Shown one piece after another: positions 37,338 to 48,500 of a DNA stretch of 64,000 bases (the stretch's first letter is position 1; every line of letters starts with the position of its first letter). A program made the position numbers and the translations under genes. The notes below the pieces were generated by a model. The model was not told where the DNA came from. It searched no databases and was given only the letters and a program-made list of their open reading frames with translations. The DNA lies in contig MU385733.1 of NCBI GenBank assembly GCA_022497155.1, positions 496,001 through 560,000 of the forward strand. The letters run 5' to 3'. This stretch comes from Whalleya microplaca (taxonomy: Eukaryota > Ascomycota > Sordariomycetes > Xylariales > Xylariaceae).

Positions 37338-39725
37338 ATGGAGGTTGTTAATATTCCTTGGCCTGAACACAGCCACTCAAAGGAGTACTTGTGGTCTACA
37401 TCCAAGCTTACCCGCCCTAGCCTTATCAGATATGCACCTCTATCTTTCGTTGATGGGATATATGTCACTCAAGAACTCTCTAAAAGTTCAACTACCCTGA
37501 CAAGTTCTGTAGTAGCTATGCCCAGGTGCTCTAATCAATCAAATACCATCGATAATTGCTACATTGGATTCCTCACTTCGGAGTGTATTGGGGAATATTA
37601 CATACTGGAACTGCGAGTATGTTTCCTGATCCCCAAGGACATGTGTTGCAGTTTGAGCAATACTGGATTGGATCCGACGAAACGGTCGAGGCTCCAACTA
37701 TCACCATTGCTAAATAGGTATTTGCCTCAATTGGACGGCCAAGATATTCTCCGGCTACTACTGAATATTTGCCTCATATTTGTCAACTTTGATGATGTGG
37801 AGAAACTGGAGACCAATAAAAGCCCATACGACAACCACGTTCGCCATCGACGGCAATTGAGTGCATACACAGGACTGCAGGGTATACAGCCGTACGCTAC
37901 TGCTATGCTCTTTGGTTTGAGGAGCAACACATGCGTTCTTCTTGTGCCTAATGGCCAGGTTTTCTATGTCATTCCCAAGCTGGATACTTCGCAAACTCAG
38001 GAGCCAAGGTGGAAGTCCCAGTGGTTTCTGCTCATTTGGACTGGACCCCGTGAAATTCAACCTCAACATGAATATTATTTTGAAACGACCGTATTGCTCA
38101 TCGCTAAATGGACCTTTCAAATCAAGGACCCAAGTAACTACGGCAACACATCACAATCTCAGGCTACAGTTGGAAATGTCTCGGGAAAAGTAGCCTCAAT
38201 CATTGGTAAAAATGTATACCAATTTGTCGACGGTGAGACCAAGACGCGTTCAAACACAAAGGCACCCATGATCCATGGTCGGATTCTGGTATGCGCTCCG
38301 AACTGGAGGATGCCACTACAAAAAACAGGATTTCAACTCATTGAAGGGATGCTTGAAGTGACGCATGAAGTTCAGACCACGAAGAGTCTTTTCCGGCTAA
38401 ACAGAGACTTGAAGCAACCGAATAACGGTTTTCTGTGTTGGTTTCATCCTCGCACATTGATTGCGAGTCTGGTACAGATCGTCCAGAAAATAATAGAAAG
38501 GTCTGTAAATGCATTTTATGGCAGCCGACCGCACGATCTGGGCATTATTTCAAGAGCTGGATCCGGACCAGGATCCGAGAGAAAATCCAAGGTCCAACAG
38601 GAATCAAAAGGGGAAACGCAAGCAACAACCCACGCTAGGAGTAAACGTCAACGAGAAAGCAAGAAGCGAGACCAAGAAAATGAAGACTCAGACAGTGACA
38701 GTTCTTCAGAGAGATTGTCGAGCTTGTCTAATAAAAAACGCAAAAAACAACACTCCGCCCCCAAATTTGGATGTCCATACTTTAAGAAGGATCCGTGGAA
38801 GTACCATCAGTGCCTCAATAGGAAACTATCAAAGATTAGTTACGTGAAGCAGCATTTAATGCGCTGTCACATAGGACCCAAGTTCTACTGTCCAACCTGT
38901 GGTCAGACTTTCGAGAAGCAAGATGAGGTTGACGGTCACATCGTTGCCCGAGACTGTGAGCCATGCCAGTTTTATTTCGAAGGAATGACTATGCCACAAC
39001 AAACCGAAGTATTGAATACTACAGCACGGAGCATGAATGAGGACCAAAAATGGTACCAGATTTGGTCCATATTATTCCCATCTATTCCAAAGCCAAGGTC
39101 TCCATATATGGAGGATACAATAGTGGAAACAATGGAATCAATTCGGTCATTTTGCCATGGATCCGGGTCGCAAATCGTCCAGGAGACTCTTCGTGAAGAG
39201 GGATTTACTGAATCCCAATTTTCTATAATAGACAAGATTTTTGAACGTATCCAGGAAAAGGCTCGTAGTCATATAGCAGAGCCTTTGAATTCTCCAACAG
39301 TCTCCAGTTCAAGCAGTTCAAGCAGTTCAAGTACGGAAGCCAATACTAACACAGCAGCCTTGTTGCCTACGAGTTTACATGGTATATGCAGCGATGCTAA
39401 GGAGAGGTCACCAGCTTCGGCCACTGGCATCTTTGACGACAAATATGGAGCTTTTCCTTTGCCGGAACCAGAAGAATCACGATTCTATTCTGGTTACGGT
39501 GGTAATTGTTTGCCACGCTTCGCAAATTCAATTTCTTCAATTTCTGATCCTGACTGGGACCATAATTTCTCCCCTACTTCATTCTGTTGGAATACTTGGG
39601 ATAACGTTAATTTGGATAGCGTTAATTCGATTAACGTTCCTCCCGAGTTTTTCATACCAACTGATGATGCCTGGACATATAACGAGATAACGGACACGGT
39701 ACACGGAGCTTCAGGCTGCGTGTAA
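37338..39725 (+). CDS. C2H2-type zinc-finger protein, 795 aa, C terminus rewritten by a solo LTR
   Basis: Single uninterrupted ORF from ATG at 37338. The N-terminal 400 residues are not recognised. Residues about 425-475 are basic and Ser/Asp-rich, with a likely bipartite nuclear signal (KRQRESKKR ... KKRKKQ). Two zinc-binding units follow: Cys479, Cys492, His506, His511 (CPYFKKDPWKYHQC then HLMRCH) and Cys518, Cys521, His534, Cys540 (CPTCGQTF ... CHCC order C-C-H-C). This pair resembles a lineage-expanded fungal C2H2 family of unknown role; DNA or RNA binding is inference. A poly-Ser run lies at about 655-666. The last 15 residues (from 781) are read from a solo LTR; removing the LTR and one GGACA copy gives an ORF ending three codons after Thr780 (TAC CTT GGG TAA). 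No introns or frame damage despite its position beside a RIP-degraded block. Confidence 0.8.
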   Translation: MEVVNIPWPEHSHSKEYLWSTSKLTRPSLIRYAPLSFVDGIYVTQELSKSSTTLTSSVVAMPRCSNQSNTIDNCYIGFLTSECIGEYYILELRVCFLIPKDMCCSLSNTGLDPTKRSRLQLSPLLNRYLPQLDGQDILRLLLNICLIFVNFDDVEKLETNKSPYDNHVRHRRQLSAYTGLQGIQPYATAMLFGLRSNTCVLLVPNGQVFYVIPKLDTSQTQEPRWKSQWFLLIWTGPREIQPQHEYYFETTVLLIAKWTFQIKDPSNYGNTSQSQATVGNVSGKVASIIGKNVYQFVDGETKTRSNTKAPMIHGRILVCAPNWRMPLQKTGFQLIEGMLEVTHEVQTTKSLFRLNRDLKQPNNGFLCWFHPRTLIASLVQIVQKIIERSVNAFYGSRPHDLGIISRAGSGPGSERKSKVQQESKGETQATTHARSKRQRESKKRDQENEDSDSDSSSERLSSLSNKKRKKQHSAPKFGCPYFKKDPWKYHQCLNRKLSKISYVKQHLMRCHIGPKFYCPTCGQTFEKQDEVDGHIVARDCEPCQFYFEGMTMPQQTEVLNTTARSMNEDQKWYQIWSILFPSIPKPRSPYMEDTIVETMESIRSFCHGSGSQIVQETLREEGFTESQFSIIDKIFERIQEKARSHIAEPLNSPTVSSSSSSSSSSTEANTNTAALLPTSLHGICSDAKERSPASATGIFDDKYGAFPLPEPEESRFYSGYGGNCLPRFANSISSISDPDWDHNFSPTSFCWNTWDNVNLDSVNSINVPPEFFIPTDDAWTYNEITDTVHGASGCV

Positions 39726-39893
39726 AAGAGAATGGCTAAAAGGCCTATTACCCTCTAGAACGAAGCTATCTGCAGTATGTGTATGTGTGTGTGTATCTGA
39801 TGGAGAGCTAAGCTAAAGGAGGGTGAAGGAGGAAGGCCTCTAATCCTGTGGGATTAAAATGGGGCCCGCAACAGGGGGGCATGTGACCTGACA
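39678..39893 (-). repeat. Solo LTR B, internally deleted, with perfect GGACA duplication
   Basis: 216 bp, minus-strand ends TGTCAGGTCACATG and CTCGTTATA. Flanked by GGACA at 39,673-39,677 and 39,894-39,898. Compared with copy A it lacks about 215 bp, joined at a short CGTG-type homology (around A's 34,560s and 34,780s). It overlaps the last 15 codons and stop of the C2H2-type gene. Confidence 0.87.
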
Positions 39894-40154
39894 GGACATA
39901 CCTTGGGTAACCGGTTCCTGTATTGTTGTGTTCGAAACTGGATGGAGTGTAGGGGATTTGGCTGAAATTAAATAGTTTCTTTCTTCTTCTATGGTACGAA
40001 TATACTGGATTGACATAAATCATTGCCAGATTCCAATCACTATACACTACTTCATAGAGTCCATAGGATATCAATTTAGGCTCGTGGTCGTGATTTTATT
40101 ATGTACGTGTTGTCTTTACTTAGGCTCAGGTAACATAGGGTAATAAATGATGAG

Positions 40155-40963
40155 TGTTAGGATTCTTTGTCAGATTTTGTATGTATGGAGGTTGTTCTTC
40201 GAACAAGCTCCAGTTAGTTCTTTGCGCAACTGTGTTGTTTTGCTACCTCACACGTTCATCTCATAACAGTGGGTATGCATATATAGTTATCCTTATATCC
40301 CCGCGTATCTCTTTAATCTAATCCTGCTACCTGTTATACAATACGAAGATAATAGAGGTATATATGTAGAGAGAAAGAGAGATAGAGCCTGCTAAAAACA
40401 AAAGGATTGGCGTTTACGGAATTTCTACTAACTTGGTATTTTATTAGTGCCTAGTTGTGCCTCCCTCGCTACTATGTGAGTTACTTACCGCTCTTGGCTA
40501 GGCACATCACTCGTCTGCCTGTAGCTATTACCTCAGATACGGAGATGTATTGCTAATTGATTTCTCGTTTGCTGCGGATTACGAGGTAGAAACTATGCAC
40601 AATACAGTGATGTATCATGGCTCTGCTCCTCCTTACATAGGCGATACATTTATATAATTACCTCTTATTCTTGGAGTGAAATGTAATGCAGGGACTTGGG
40701 GTTAAATTATTATACCTAGGTAATACTCAAGACTATTTACTGTTTATGAGCTACTTAAATTTGTGTGTAAATTATACTAAGATCTTAGTAGCTAAAAACC
40801 CCTGTAACTTATGATAAAATAAACTCAGGTTATAAGTAATATAATACATGTATTTATTATTAAAGAAGTATTATCACTACTGCGATTTAGCTAAGGAAAG
40901 GGTCCTTTTATATATAAGCCACAGTTTGTGAAGCGTCCTAGTACCTGGATTATTAGCCACACA
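40155..40963. repeat. Dispersed repeat copy D (long form) with internal inverted ends
   Basis: Shares both flanks with copy C at 36,269-36,544 (GGAGGTTGTTCTTCGAACAA near 40,187-40,206, AGAAGTATTATCACTACT, ATATAAGCCACAG, ATTAGCCACACATCC), but holds an extra block of roughly 500 bp, about 40,270-40,785. The left edge of that block has AACTGTGTTGTTTTGCTACC; a weaker inverted counterpart (TAGCTAAAAACCCCTGTAACTT) lies at the right edge, about 40,789-40,810. No coding capacity recognised. Base differences from copy C are mostly C-to-T and G-to-A. Confidence 0.55.
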
Positions 40964-40976
40964 TCCTATTAGGGTC

Positions 40977-41118
40977 TGTGGTAGTGGCCTATGCCCCCTC
41001 ACTGTTAAAATATGTGATTTATTAAATGTATTATATTGTTGTAAATGTTAAGGTTTAAGCTAATACTAATAGTAGGTACGATAGGAATACTATAATATAT
41101 AAAGATCACGTGATAATA
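40977..41118 (-). repeat. Candidate 3' LTR of the outer gypsy element
   Basis: On the minus strand a purine run GCCGGGGGTA (41,119-41,128) is followed by TATTATCACGTGATC and the segment ends GGCCACTACCACA at 40,977. A polypurine tract directly before a T(G/A)...CA segment is what the 3' end of an LTR element looks like, and it lies just where the outer gypsy coding remnant runs out. The matching 5' LTR was not found in the window. Confidence 0.45.
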
Positions 41119-43299
41119 TACCCCCGGCTAAAAAAACAATGCCCTTATTATTAATAATAATAATAGTAATAAGGAATATTTATTATATAATAATCCCGAA
41201 TTATACTTTTAATAATCTTAATAATATACGTGTAATAAAATATTTTAATTTTAATATTTTAATATACTTTTATCTTATTAGTCTTCTCATTTTATAATCC
41301 GCTAATAACTTTCCTGCTTCATTTTTAAGGTTTTTAAGCGTAAGCTACCGAGTGTATTTATTACTTAATCCTTAATACTCTACGAAATAACGCTTTTTAA
41401 ATACGTTTTTATTTATAATCTTTTTAATATATATTTCTATATAAACTTTATTTATATATAAAAACGTCCGGCTAAAGATATCTATAAGCGGGACTAGCTT
41501 AAAATAGTTTATAAATATAATATTATAGATTTTATAATAGTCGGGAAAGTTTAAGCGGTAAGCCGATCGGCTAATACGTTTAATAACTATATATAAGCCT
41601 ATATATTATTAACTTAATTTCCTGCTAAGGATAGCTGTTTTAGGGATATTATAACTTTTATATAATTAAAAAAAACTTTTTAGCTAACGTTAAAAAATAA
41701 AGGTTAACGTTTCGTATTATAATATTTTTTAAATAAAGTCGAGATAATTATAATAGCGTCGTAAATTTTTAATCTCGATAATAAAAAGCAGGTACGGGGT
41801 TTAAATCTTAAAATATTAGAAATAAAATTAAGCGTAAACTTATATATTATTTTAAGCGGGCTTACCTTAATAGTTAAAAATTTAGCGCTATTTATTTCGA
41901 ACTAAAGTTTAAGTAAAGCTTTAGTTTATTTACTAAAATCTTTTATAGTATAAAAATAATATCTTAGCATTAATTTTACTTATAAAATAAATTTTTCGCT
42001 TTATTTATTAGTGGAAAAGTAATATACGGTCGTATATATAAGGTTTATTTTAAGTCGAATTTAAATTTACTTTTATAAGTTTACTAAGAACTTAAGGTTA
42101 CAGTCGCTAAATATTACCTTAAAAATGCCCCAGCCGATAAAAAAAAGTGTATTAATTAAACCATTTGCTTATTATTAAACAGTTTAATTATAACGTTTAA
42201 AGATAAAGTTTATAGCTTTAGCTAATTTATATATAGCGACTAAAATTGCGTTTATTTCTATTTAAAATTTAGGTAATCTAAACGTAATATTAATAGGTAG
42301 GGTATAAAATAGGCAGGGAGAGCTTATAATTAACTATAATAATCCGTATAGCTTATAATGTTACGTTTTAAAAATTAAGCATTCCGGATAAAAGTTAAAA
42401 TATCTTAAGAATTTCTTTCTATCGATTATAAATTGGATAAAGTTTTAGCTAAATTTTTTATAGCCGAAATAGTTTTTCCCGTAAATCAATTCGAAAATGT
42501 CTCGGTAATAGTTTTTTAAAATATATAAACGATTTAAAGTTTTTAAGGTTTTTAAAAAAAAGCTATTTCTTAAATAAAAAGGTAAGGTTATAACGTTAGC
42601 GTTAAATTAAATATTAGCTTTAATAATATTTAAGATTTTCTTTTATTTAAGATTTTTAAAATATCTTTATTATATCTTTTTCTTAAAGTGGGGGGAAATT
42701 TACACAAGCGAAATTGCTTTATTAAGCTAAGTATTAAGGTCCGGGTTTATTATAACTAAGCGAATAAAGAGTAATATTTCCTTAAACTATGCGGAAATAA
42801 GGTCCTTAATAGTTATAAAACTTTAATGTTTATCCGCATTATTTAAGAGTACATTTAGGCCTTTTAATAACTTAGGTTTCTTAGGTTTTTTTTCGAGTAA
42901 GTCATTTATTATAGGGAGACGTAATAACGTATCGGGAATTATATATAACTTGCTAGGTTTATATATAATTATAAACTTAAATTTATTAATATATTTAATA
43001 GCTTTAATAAATCTTAGATTTTTATTATTTATTACTATAAAATTAATAATATTAATATATTTAGTGAGGCTTAAAATTACGCGATAGTCCGTAAATATAT
43101 AAACTCCTTTTTAAATAACGTTAATCTAATAGCGGGTTTTTTTAAGCGCTTAAATAAAACCGAAAACTTTTATTTTAATAAACTAGTAGCGTTTTTTAAT
43201 AATTATTAAAGTTTATAAAAAAAATGCGATAAGCTAAATAGCTGACTTAAGTAAGTAAGTTGTTAATTTATTATTTTAAAATAGTTTAAATAATATTTT

Positions 43300-43490
43300 T
43301 ATAAAAGGCCGTTACGTTAAGATGTAATTTTGTAATACTAAATAAGTGTTTATTTTTTAACTAAAGAAAAAAAGAAAATTAAAAAGGTATATCGATATAG
43401 CTCGAGAGCATTTATATTAGCTCTCGAGAGCTATATTACTATATCGGCTTATAATTGCTAATATTTCCTATTATAATATAGCCTATTATA
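43300..43490 (-). repeat. 3' LTR of inner gypsy element
   Basis: 191 bp, minus-strand start TATAATAGGC and end GGCCTTTTATA; nearly the same as 50,584-50,774, including the AGCTCTCGAGAGCT palindrome. Compared with the other LTR it has further C/G-to-T/A changes (TGTAATAGG there, TATAATAGG here). Confidence 0.88.
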
Positions 43491-43493
43491 TTA

Positions 43494-43510
43494 CCCCCCC
43501 TTTTACTTTT
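43494..43510 (-). other. Polypurine tract of inner gypsy element
   Basis: On the minus strand AAAAGTAAAAGGGGGGG, ending three bases (TAA) before the 3' LTR. In LTR retrotransposons this tract primes plus-strand DNA synthesis, and it fixes the element's orientation. Confidence 0.75.
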
Positions 43511-45699
43511 TATGCGATTGTATCGCGTTTTTTATGCCCGAATATAAGGTATATATAGATTTTTGTTAATTATCGGCCTTTTTAGTTACTAATAGTTTAT
43601 TTTATTATTAATTAGGCCCGGTTCGGGAGGTAATATAGGGGTATTTTTATAAAAGAATTTTTTTATTATAAAAGTTCTTAATTTTACGTTACTATTAGCT
43701 AATTAAGTATAAAGTAAACGCGCGTAAAATTAAAGCTTAATTCCTATTTTTAATTAGTTTTTTATTTGATAATTAAATTTATTTTTAAATTAATAAATCG
43801 ATTCCCGTTTTTAATTAGTTTAAACGCGTAATTAACGTAATATATAATTAGCTTTTATAATTAGCTACGTAATTAATTCTTTTTTAAGGTTATTTAAATA
43901 TCCCGGGCTTTTTTTTCGAAATTCCTTTTTTTTTCCTTTCTTTTTTTAGGCTATCTATAGGTAAAAATCTATCTCCCTAACTATTTATTTTATTTTTTTA
44001 TTTTTTAATTTTCTAATCTTCCAATTTTCTAAATTTCTAATTTTTTAATTTTTTAATTTTTTTATTATTTAGGTTATTAATATATTTTTCCGTAATGTTC
44101 CCGTAACGCGCCCCTTTTTTTGCTGCTATTTTTGCTTATTTTTGCTTTCGTTACTACCGCTATATTTTTATTTCGTTTTCCCTCCGGCTCTGCCGCCTTT
44201 AAGCCGTTTATTCGCGCTACTTTTATAGCTTTCCCTTTTTTTGCGCATTATATTCCGTGCTGCCTTTACGTCAGCTATATAACTAAAAATCTTTCTGCCT
44301 TTTATTCCGACTAAATTTATAAGTTTCTTTTTTTTTTCCTTTTTAGTTTTAAAATATTTTAAATATAGTACTAATTATATTTAGTTATTTATAATATATA
44401 ATATATAAAATATATTAAAAGTTATAATTACTTTATTATAAATTATCTCTTGTTTTTTTTATTTAAGTACTACTTTTTAACCCTGTTTTATAGCTATTTA
44501 TAAATACCGAGATTCGTTTTTTCGCTACTACTTTAATAAAAGTTTATTAAGTTTATAATAGCTCGAATTTTAGTAAGTTATTTATTTCTCCCGCTCCTTT
44601 ATAATGTTCCCGTTACTTATTTTTTTTATTTAGCTTTTATCGCCGCTTAAAAGTCGGCCGGAATACGGGCGTAATATATTATTAACGCCGTTATATATTT
44701 CGAGCGTATTAAAATAAACGCTATAGCTTTAGGCTGAGCCGGGGCTTAATAGTAATAAAAATAATATATAAGTTTTTATTTTATTTTTCCGTAATTTTTT
44801 TTAGCTTATACGCTATATAAAAGTAACTTATAGCTATATTTAAGGAAGTCGCTCGCCCGCTCGAGCATATCGTTAATAACATTAGCGATATTATAACTGT
44901 TACGCGTTTTATAATAAATAATACCGGACTTATTACTTATATACGTACTTCTGTTTCCGGTTTTTTTTTTCGGCCCGTTTTACCCGCTTTTACTATTATT
45001 ATAAACTTTTTATTTAGGCGCGGCTCGCGTAACTTTTGCTCGCGCATTTTCCCTATTCCCGTTAATATTTCTCGCTATTATAGCTGCCCCCTTAAGCTCC
45101 TTTCCGTAAAAGTAAAAAAAAAGCGATAGATATAAATAAAAAAAAAGAAAACAATAAAAAAAACGAGCTAAACTATTAGTTTCCGGCTAATATAAATATA
45201 CCGTTCGGTTAGATTTATTACGTTTTTCGGTCGGTTTTATAGTAATTTTAATTATCGGTTTATTAAAAAAAATTATATAAATAAAAGGGGTTATTTATTA
45301 TTTACTTAGGAATAACGTTTACGTTATTTATAATAATAAAAAATTTATAATTTCCTATAATATTTTTTTATTTTATTTATATTTTTTTGTTCCTATATTT
45401 TATTAATACTTTATTAGTTATATAATTACCGCGCGAGCGTAATTTTTGCCTTTTTTTTTATACTAATTTTTTTAAGCTTATTGTTTGTTTTTATATTACT
45501 GTAATTTTTTTTAAAATAATTTATTATTTTGGTATTTTTTAAGTTTTCGAGCGGTTTTTATATTAAGGCCGTATAGCTTACTTATTTTACTAATACCTAT
45601 TTAGTTTTTTCTCGTTTTTTCCGTTTAGTAATTACTTGAATAATTTTTTTTACTTATTACTTTATTTTTTCCTTTTCTTTTTTACTAACTATAAAGGGA

Positions 45700-46640
45700 G
45701 GTTATATATTTTTATTTTTTTAGGAAAGCAAGGGATTATTTTTTATATAATAAATAAATTCGATATAAAACCGGTTATATATTTTTTTCGGTATATTTAA
45801 TTTTATAACTTAAGGGCTAATAACGTACGTTATTTTATATTTAATATATAATTATACCAGCTTTTATAAAAGTTAAGGTATAAAAATATTTTTAAACGTT
45901 AACTATACTTTATTTTCTATTCGAAATTACTTTATAAAAAATCGCCGCTCGTTAGCTATATTTTTTTATTATTATTACGTAATTATTATTACGGTTTATA
46001 TAAATTTTATTGCCTTTTTTAAGCGTTAAATAAAAACCTCCGCCTGTACGCGTAATTCGGAAACAAATCCCGGAATATATTTTATTATTAGAATAAGTTT
46101 TACGTAATATTTATAAAGTATAAAAAAAAGATTTAACTTTATTATTATAGTATTTCGGTTATTAATTATAAGTATCGCTTCCGGTAGTAATAAGTTTTAT
46201 TCGAATTAAATATATAATATAAATACTCGAAAATATACTAATACTTTTTAATTCGCTTATTTAATAATTCCGTTAGTTTCCGGGTAAAATATAATTAATA
46301 AACGCTACTCGATTTTTATTAATAAATAAAGCTATTTTTAAAATTATCTTACTTAATTAGATTTTTTATTATTAGTTATAATATAAGAAAAACTATAATA
46401 CCTTTAATAATAATTTACAAACTGTTCGGTATATATTTCCGCTTTTATCGAAATTATAGTTTTTAATATAATCTACTTTCTTAATTAATTAAAAATTACT
46501 ATTATAAAAATAGGGTTTTATTTGGAAATAATTAGTAGGTCGGTTATAAAATCGATAAATAGCTTACTATAAAATCGATCCGGGATAAATAATAGTTTTA
46601 AAAGCCCTTTTTTTTAGTTACGTTATACCGTTTTTCTTTT
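45700..46640 (-). pseudogene. Integrase remnant of inner gypsy
   Basis: Minus-strand translation shows the core of a gypsy integrase with many stops: remnants PDRFYSKLFIDF-TDL (46,580-46,530), ISIKAEIYTEQFVNYY, and YPETNGIIK-AN-KVLVYFR (46,300-46,230), then LLLPEAILIINNRNT. Positions of the first Asp and the Glu region are recognisable; the catalytic frame is broken repeatedly. The end toward 45,700 is an estimate. Confidence 0.75.
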
Positions 46641-47749
46641 ATAAATATCGCAATTTCTATAAAAGCGTTTTATAAACGCCGATATTTTAAGCTAATAAAA
46701 TATTCTTAAAAGTATTATTAATATATTCTCTTTTTCCGGATATTTTATTAAATATAAGTTATAAATATTTTATATTAAAATAGTACGGAGCAGCTTTTAA
46801 TTAAAGATTTAAATACGCTTACGGAAGCGTAATCGACTTTTATTATCGATATTATATTTCGATAACGATACTTTTATATTTAGGTTTTTAGGGAACGCTC
46901 GGTTTTTTTAAGCTATCGCTTTTATTACTTGCGCGTAATTCGGGTTTTTCGCTATTTTTATATCTTATAATAATTATAGATTTTTATATTCGAAAATTTT
47001 TTTGCCTTCCGGAATATTTTATCCGTATAACTAAATATATTTTATTCTAATAGTTCCCGTTTATTTATATTTCTTAAGTTATATATAAAATAACTATTTC
47101 CTTTATAATAGTTAGAATTTCCGTTCTTTATACCTTTTATTTTATATTCTTTATAATAAATTTTATTCGCGTTATAAAAAAACGTTAAGTTTAATATTTA
47201 AGCGCCTAACGCGAAATTTTAATCGGAAATTAAAGCGTGTTAATTTTTTTAACTAATATATTTATCGCTCGGAAAATTTTTTAAAAGTTATAAAATATTT
47301 TAGATTTTTATAATTAAACAAAATTATAAATATTAAAATTACATTTCGTAATTCCGCGTTTTATATTTATAAATAGCTTATAATTACTAATAGTTTTTTA
47401 TTATAAATTTTATAATTAACTTTTATTAAAATTAAGCGCCTGGAATAATAAGCTATAAACAATAAAATCTCTCGCTTATTACGCTATAATAAGCACCTCC
47501 CGCAAGCCTATCCCGAATAGTCTATTTCGATTACTATTTCTCGTTCGGGGTTTTATTATACTAAGGCCGGTTTTTTTAAAAACGCTCGTTTAAAATTCTC
47601 GAACGTTAGATTTTTCGAAAGCTTCTATCGAAACAATACCCCCTTTTTCGTAAATACCGATAAAAAGGTAATAAAATCTATATAATTTTTAATAAAATCC
47701 CGGTAAAAGTTCGCAAATCCTAAAAAACTACAGACTTTTTTAAATGTTT

Positions 47750-48500
47750 TAAAAAGCTCCTATTTTTTAATTACTTATATTTTAGCCGGATTTATATAAA
47801 CCTTTTTTTTTATTTCGATAATAAATCCTAAATATTTCGTAATAGTTATTACAAACTTATATTTATTTATATCTAGATTTAAACCCGCTACTTCTAAATA
47901 TTTTAATACCTTTTTTATTTTATCGACATAATCCTTTTTTATTTTAAAAAAATAAATTAATATATCGTTTATATATATTAAATAAAAAATATTTAAGTAT
48001 TTTTTTAGCGTACCGTTTATATAACGTTAAAACGTTATAAAAATACCCGTTAGGCCGAAAAAAGTTACAAGCTATTTAAATAGTTTAAAGTAAATATAAA
48101 AAGCCGTTTTTTATTTATTTCCCTCCCTAATTTTAATTTTATAAAAAGCTAACTTAATATTTACTTTAAAAAACTATTTTATTCCCGAAAAAGTTCTAAA
48201 CGTTTTTTATATAAATAAAAGCGGGTACCGATCCCGTTAGGTAATATTATTTAATATTTTATAATTACAATAAAAACGGAATCCGCTATTCGGTTTCCGG
48301 ACGAAAAATATAAGGGCTTTTATAAGCGAGCTACTTATATAAATATACCTTTTATTTAATAACTTAATTAATATTTTCTATAACGCTAATAATTTTTTCC
48401 GGGATATATTATATAATAGTTTCTAAAAAGTAAGTAACTTTTTACCCGCTTTATTACGGTTTAAGTTAATTTTATAATCGGTTTTTATGCGGTGCGGCGG
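47750..48500 (-). pseudogene. Reverse transcriptase remnant of inner gypsy
   Basis: Minus-strand translation gives LVTFFGLTG (48,075-48,045), YINGTLKKYLNIF, the degraded YIDD box as YINDILIY (47,974-47,951), and LNLDINKYKFVITITKYLGFI (47,880-47,830, listed only in part). Stops and Cys/Arg losses fit C-to-T/G-to-A mutation. Boundaries approximate. Confidence 0.8.

Noticed and set aside
34399..39893. LTRs A and B as the two ends of one element carrying the C2H2-type gene as cargo
   Set aside because: Each copy has its own perfect and different 5-bp target duplication (TTAAT versus GGACA), so they are separate solo insertions.
44120..44314. 64-codon plus-strand ORF rich in Phe/Ala
   Set aside because: Lies antisense within the inner gypsy element near its 3' end; a by-product of T-rich sequence.
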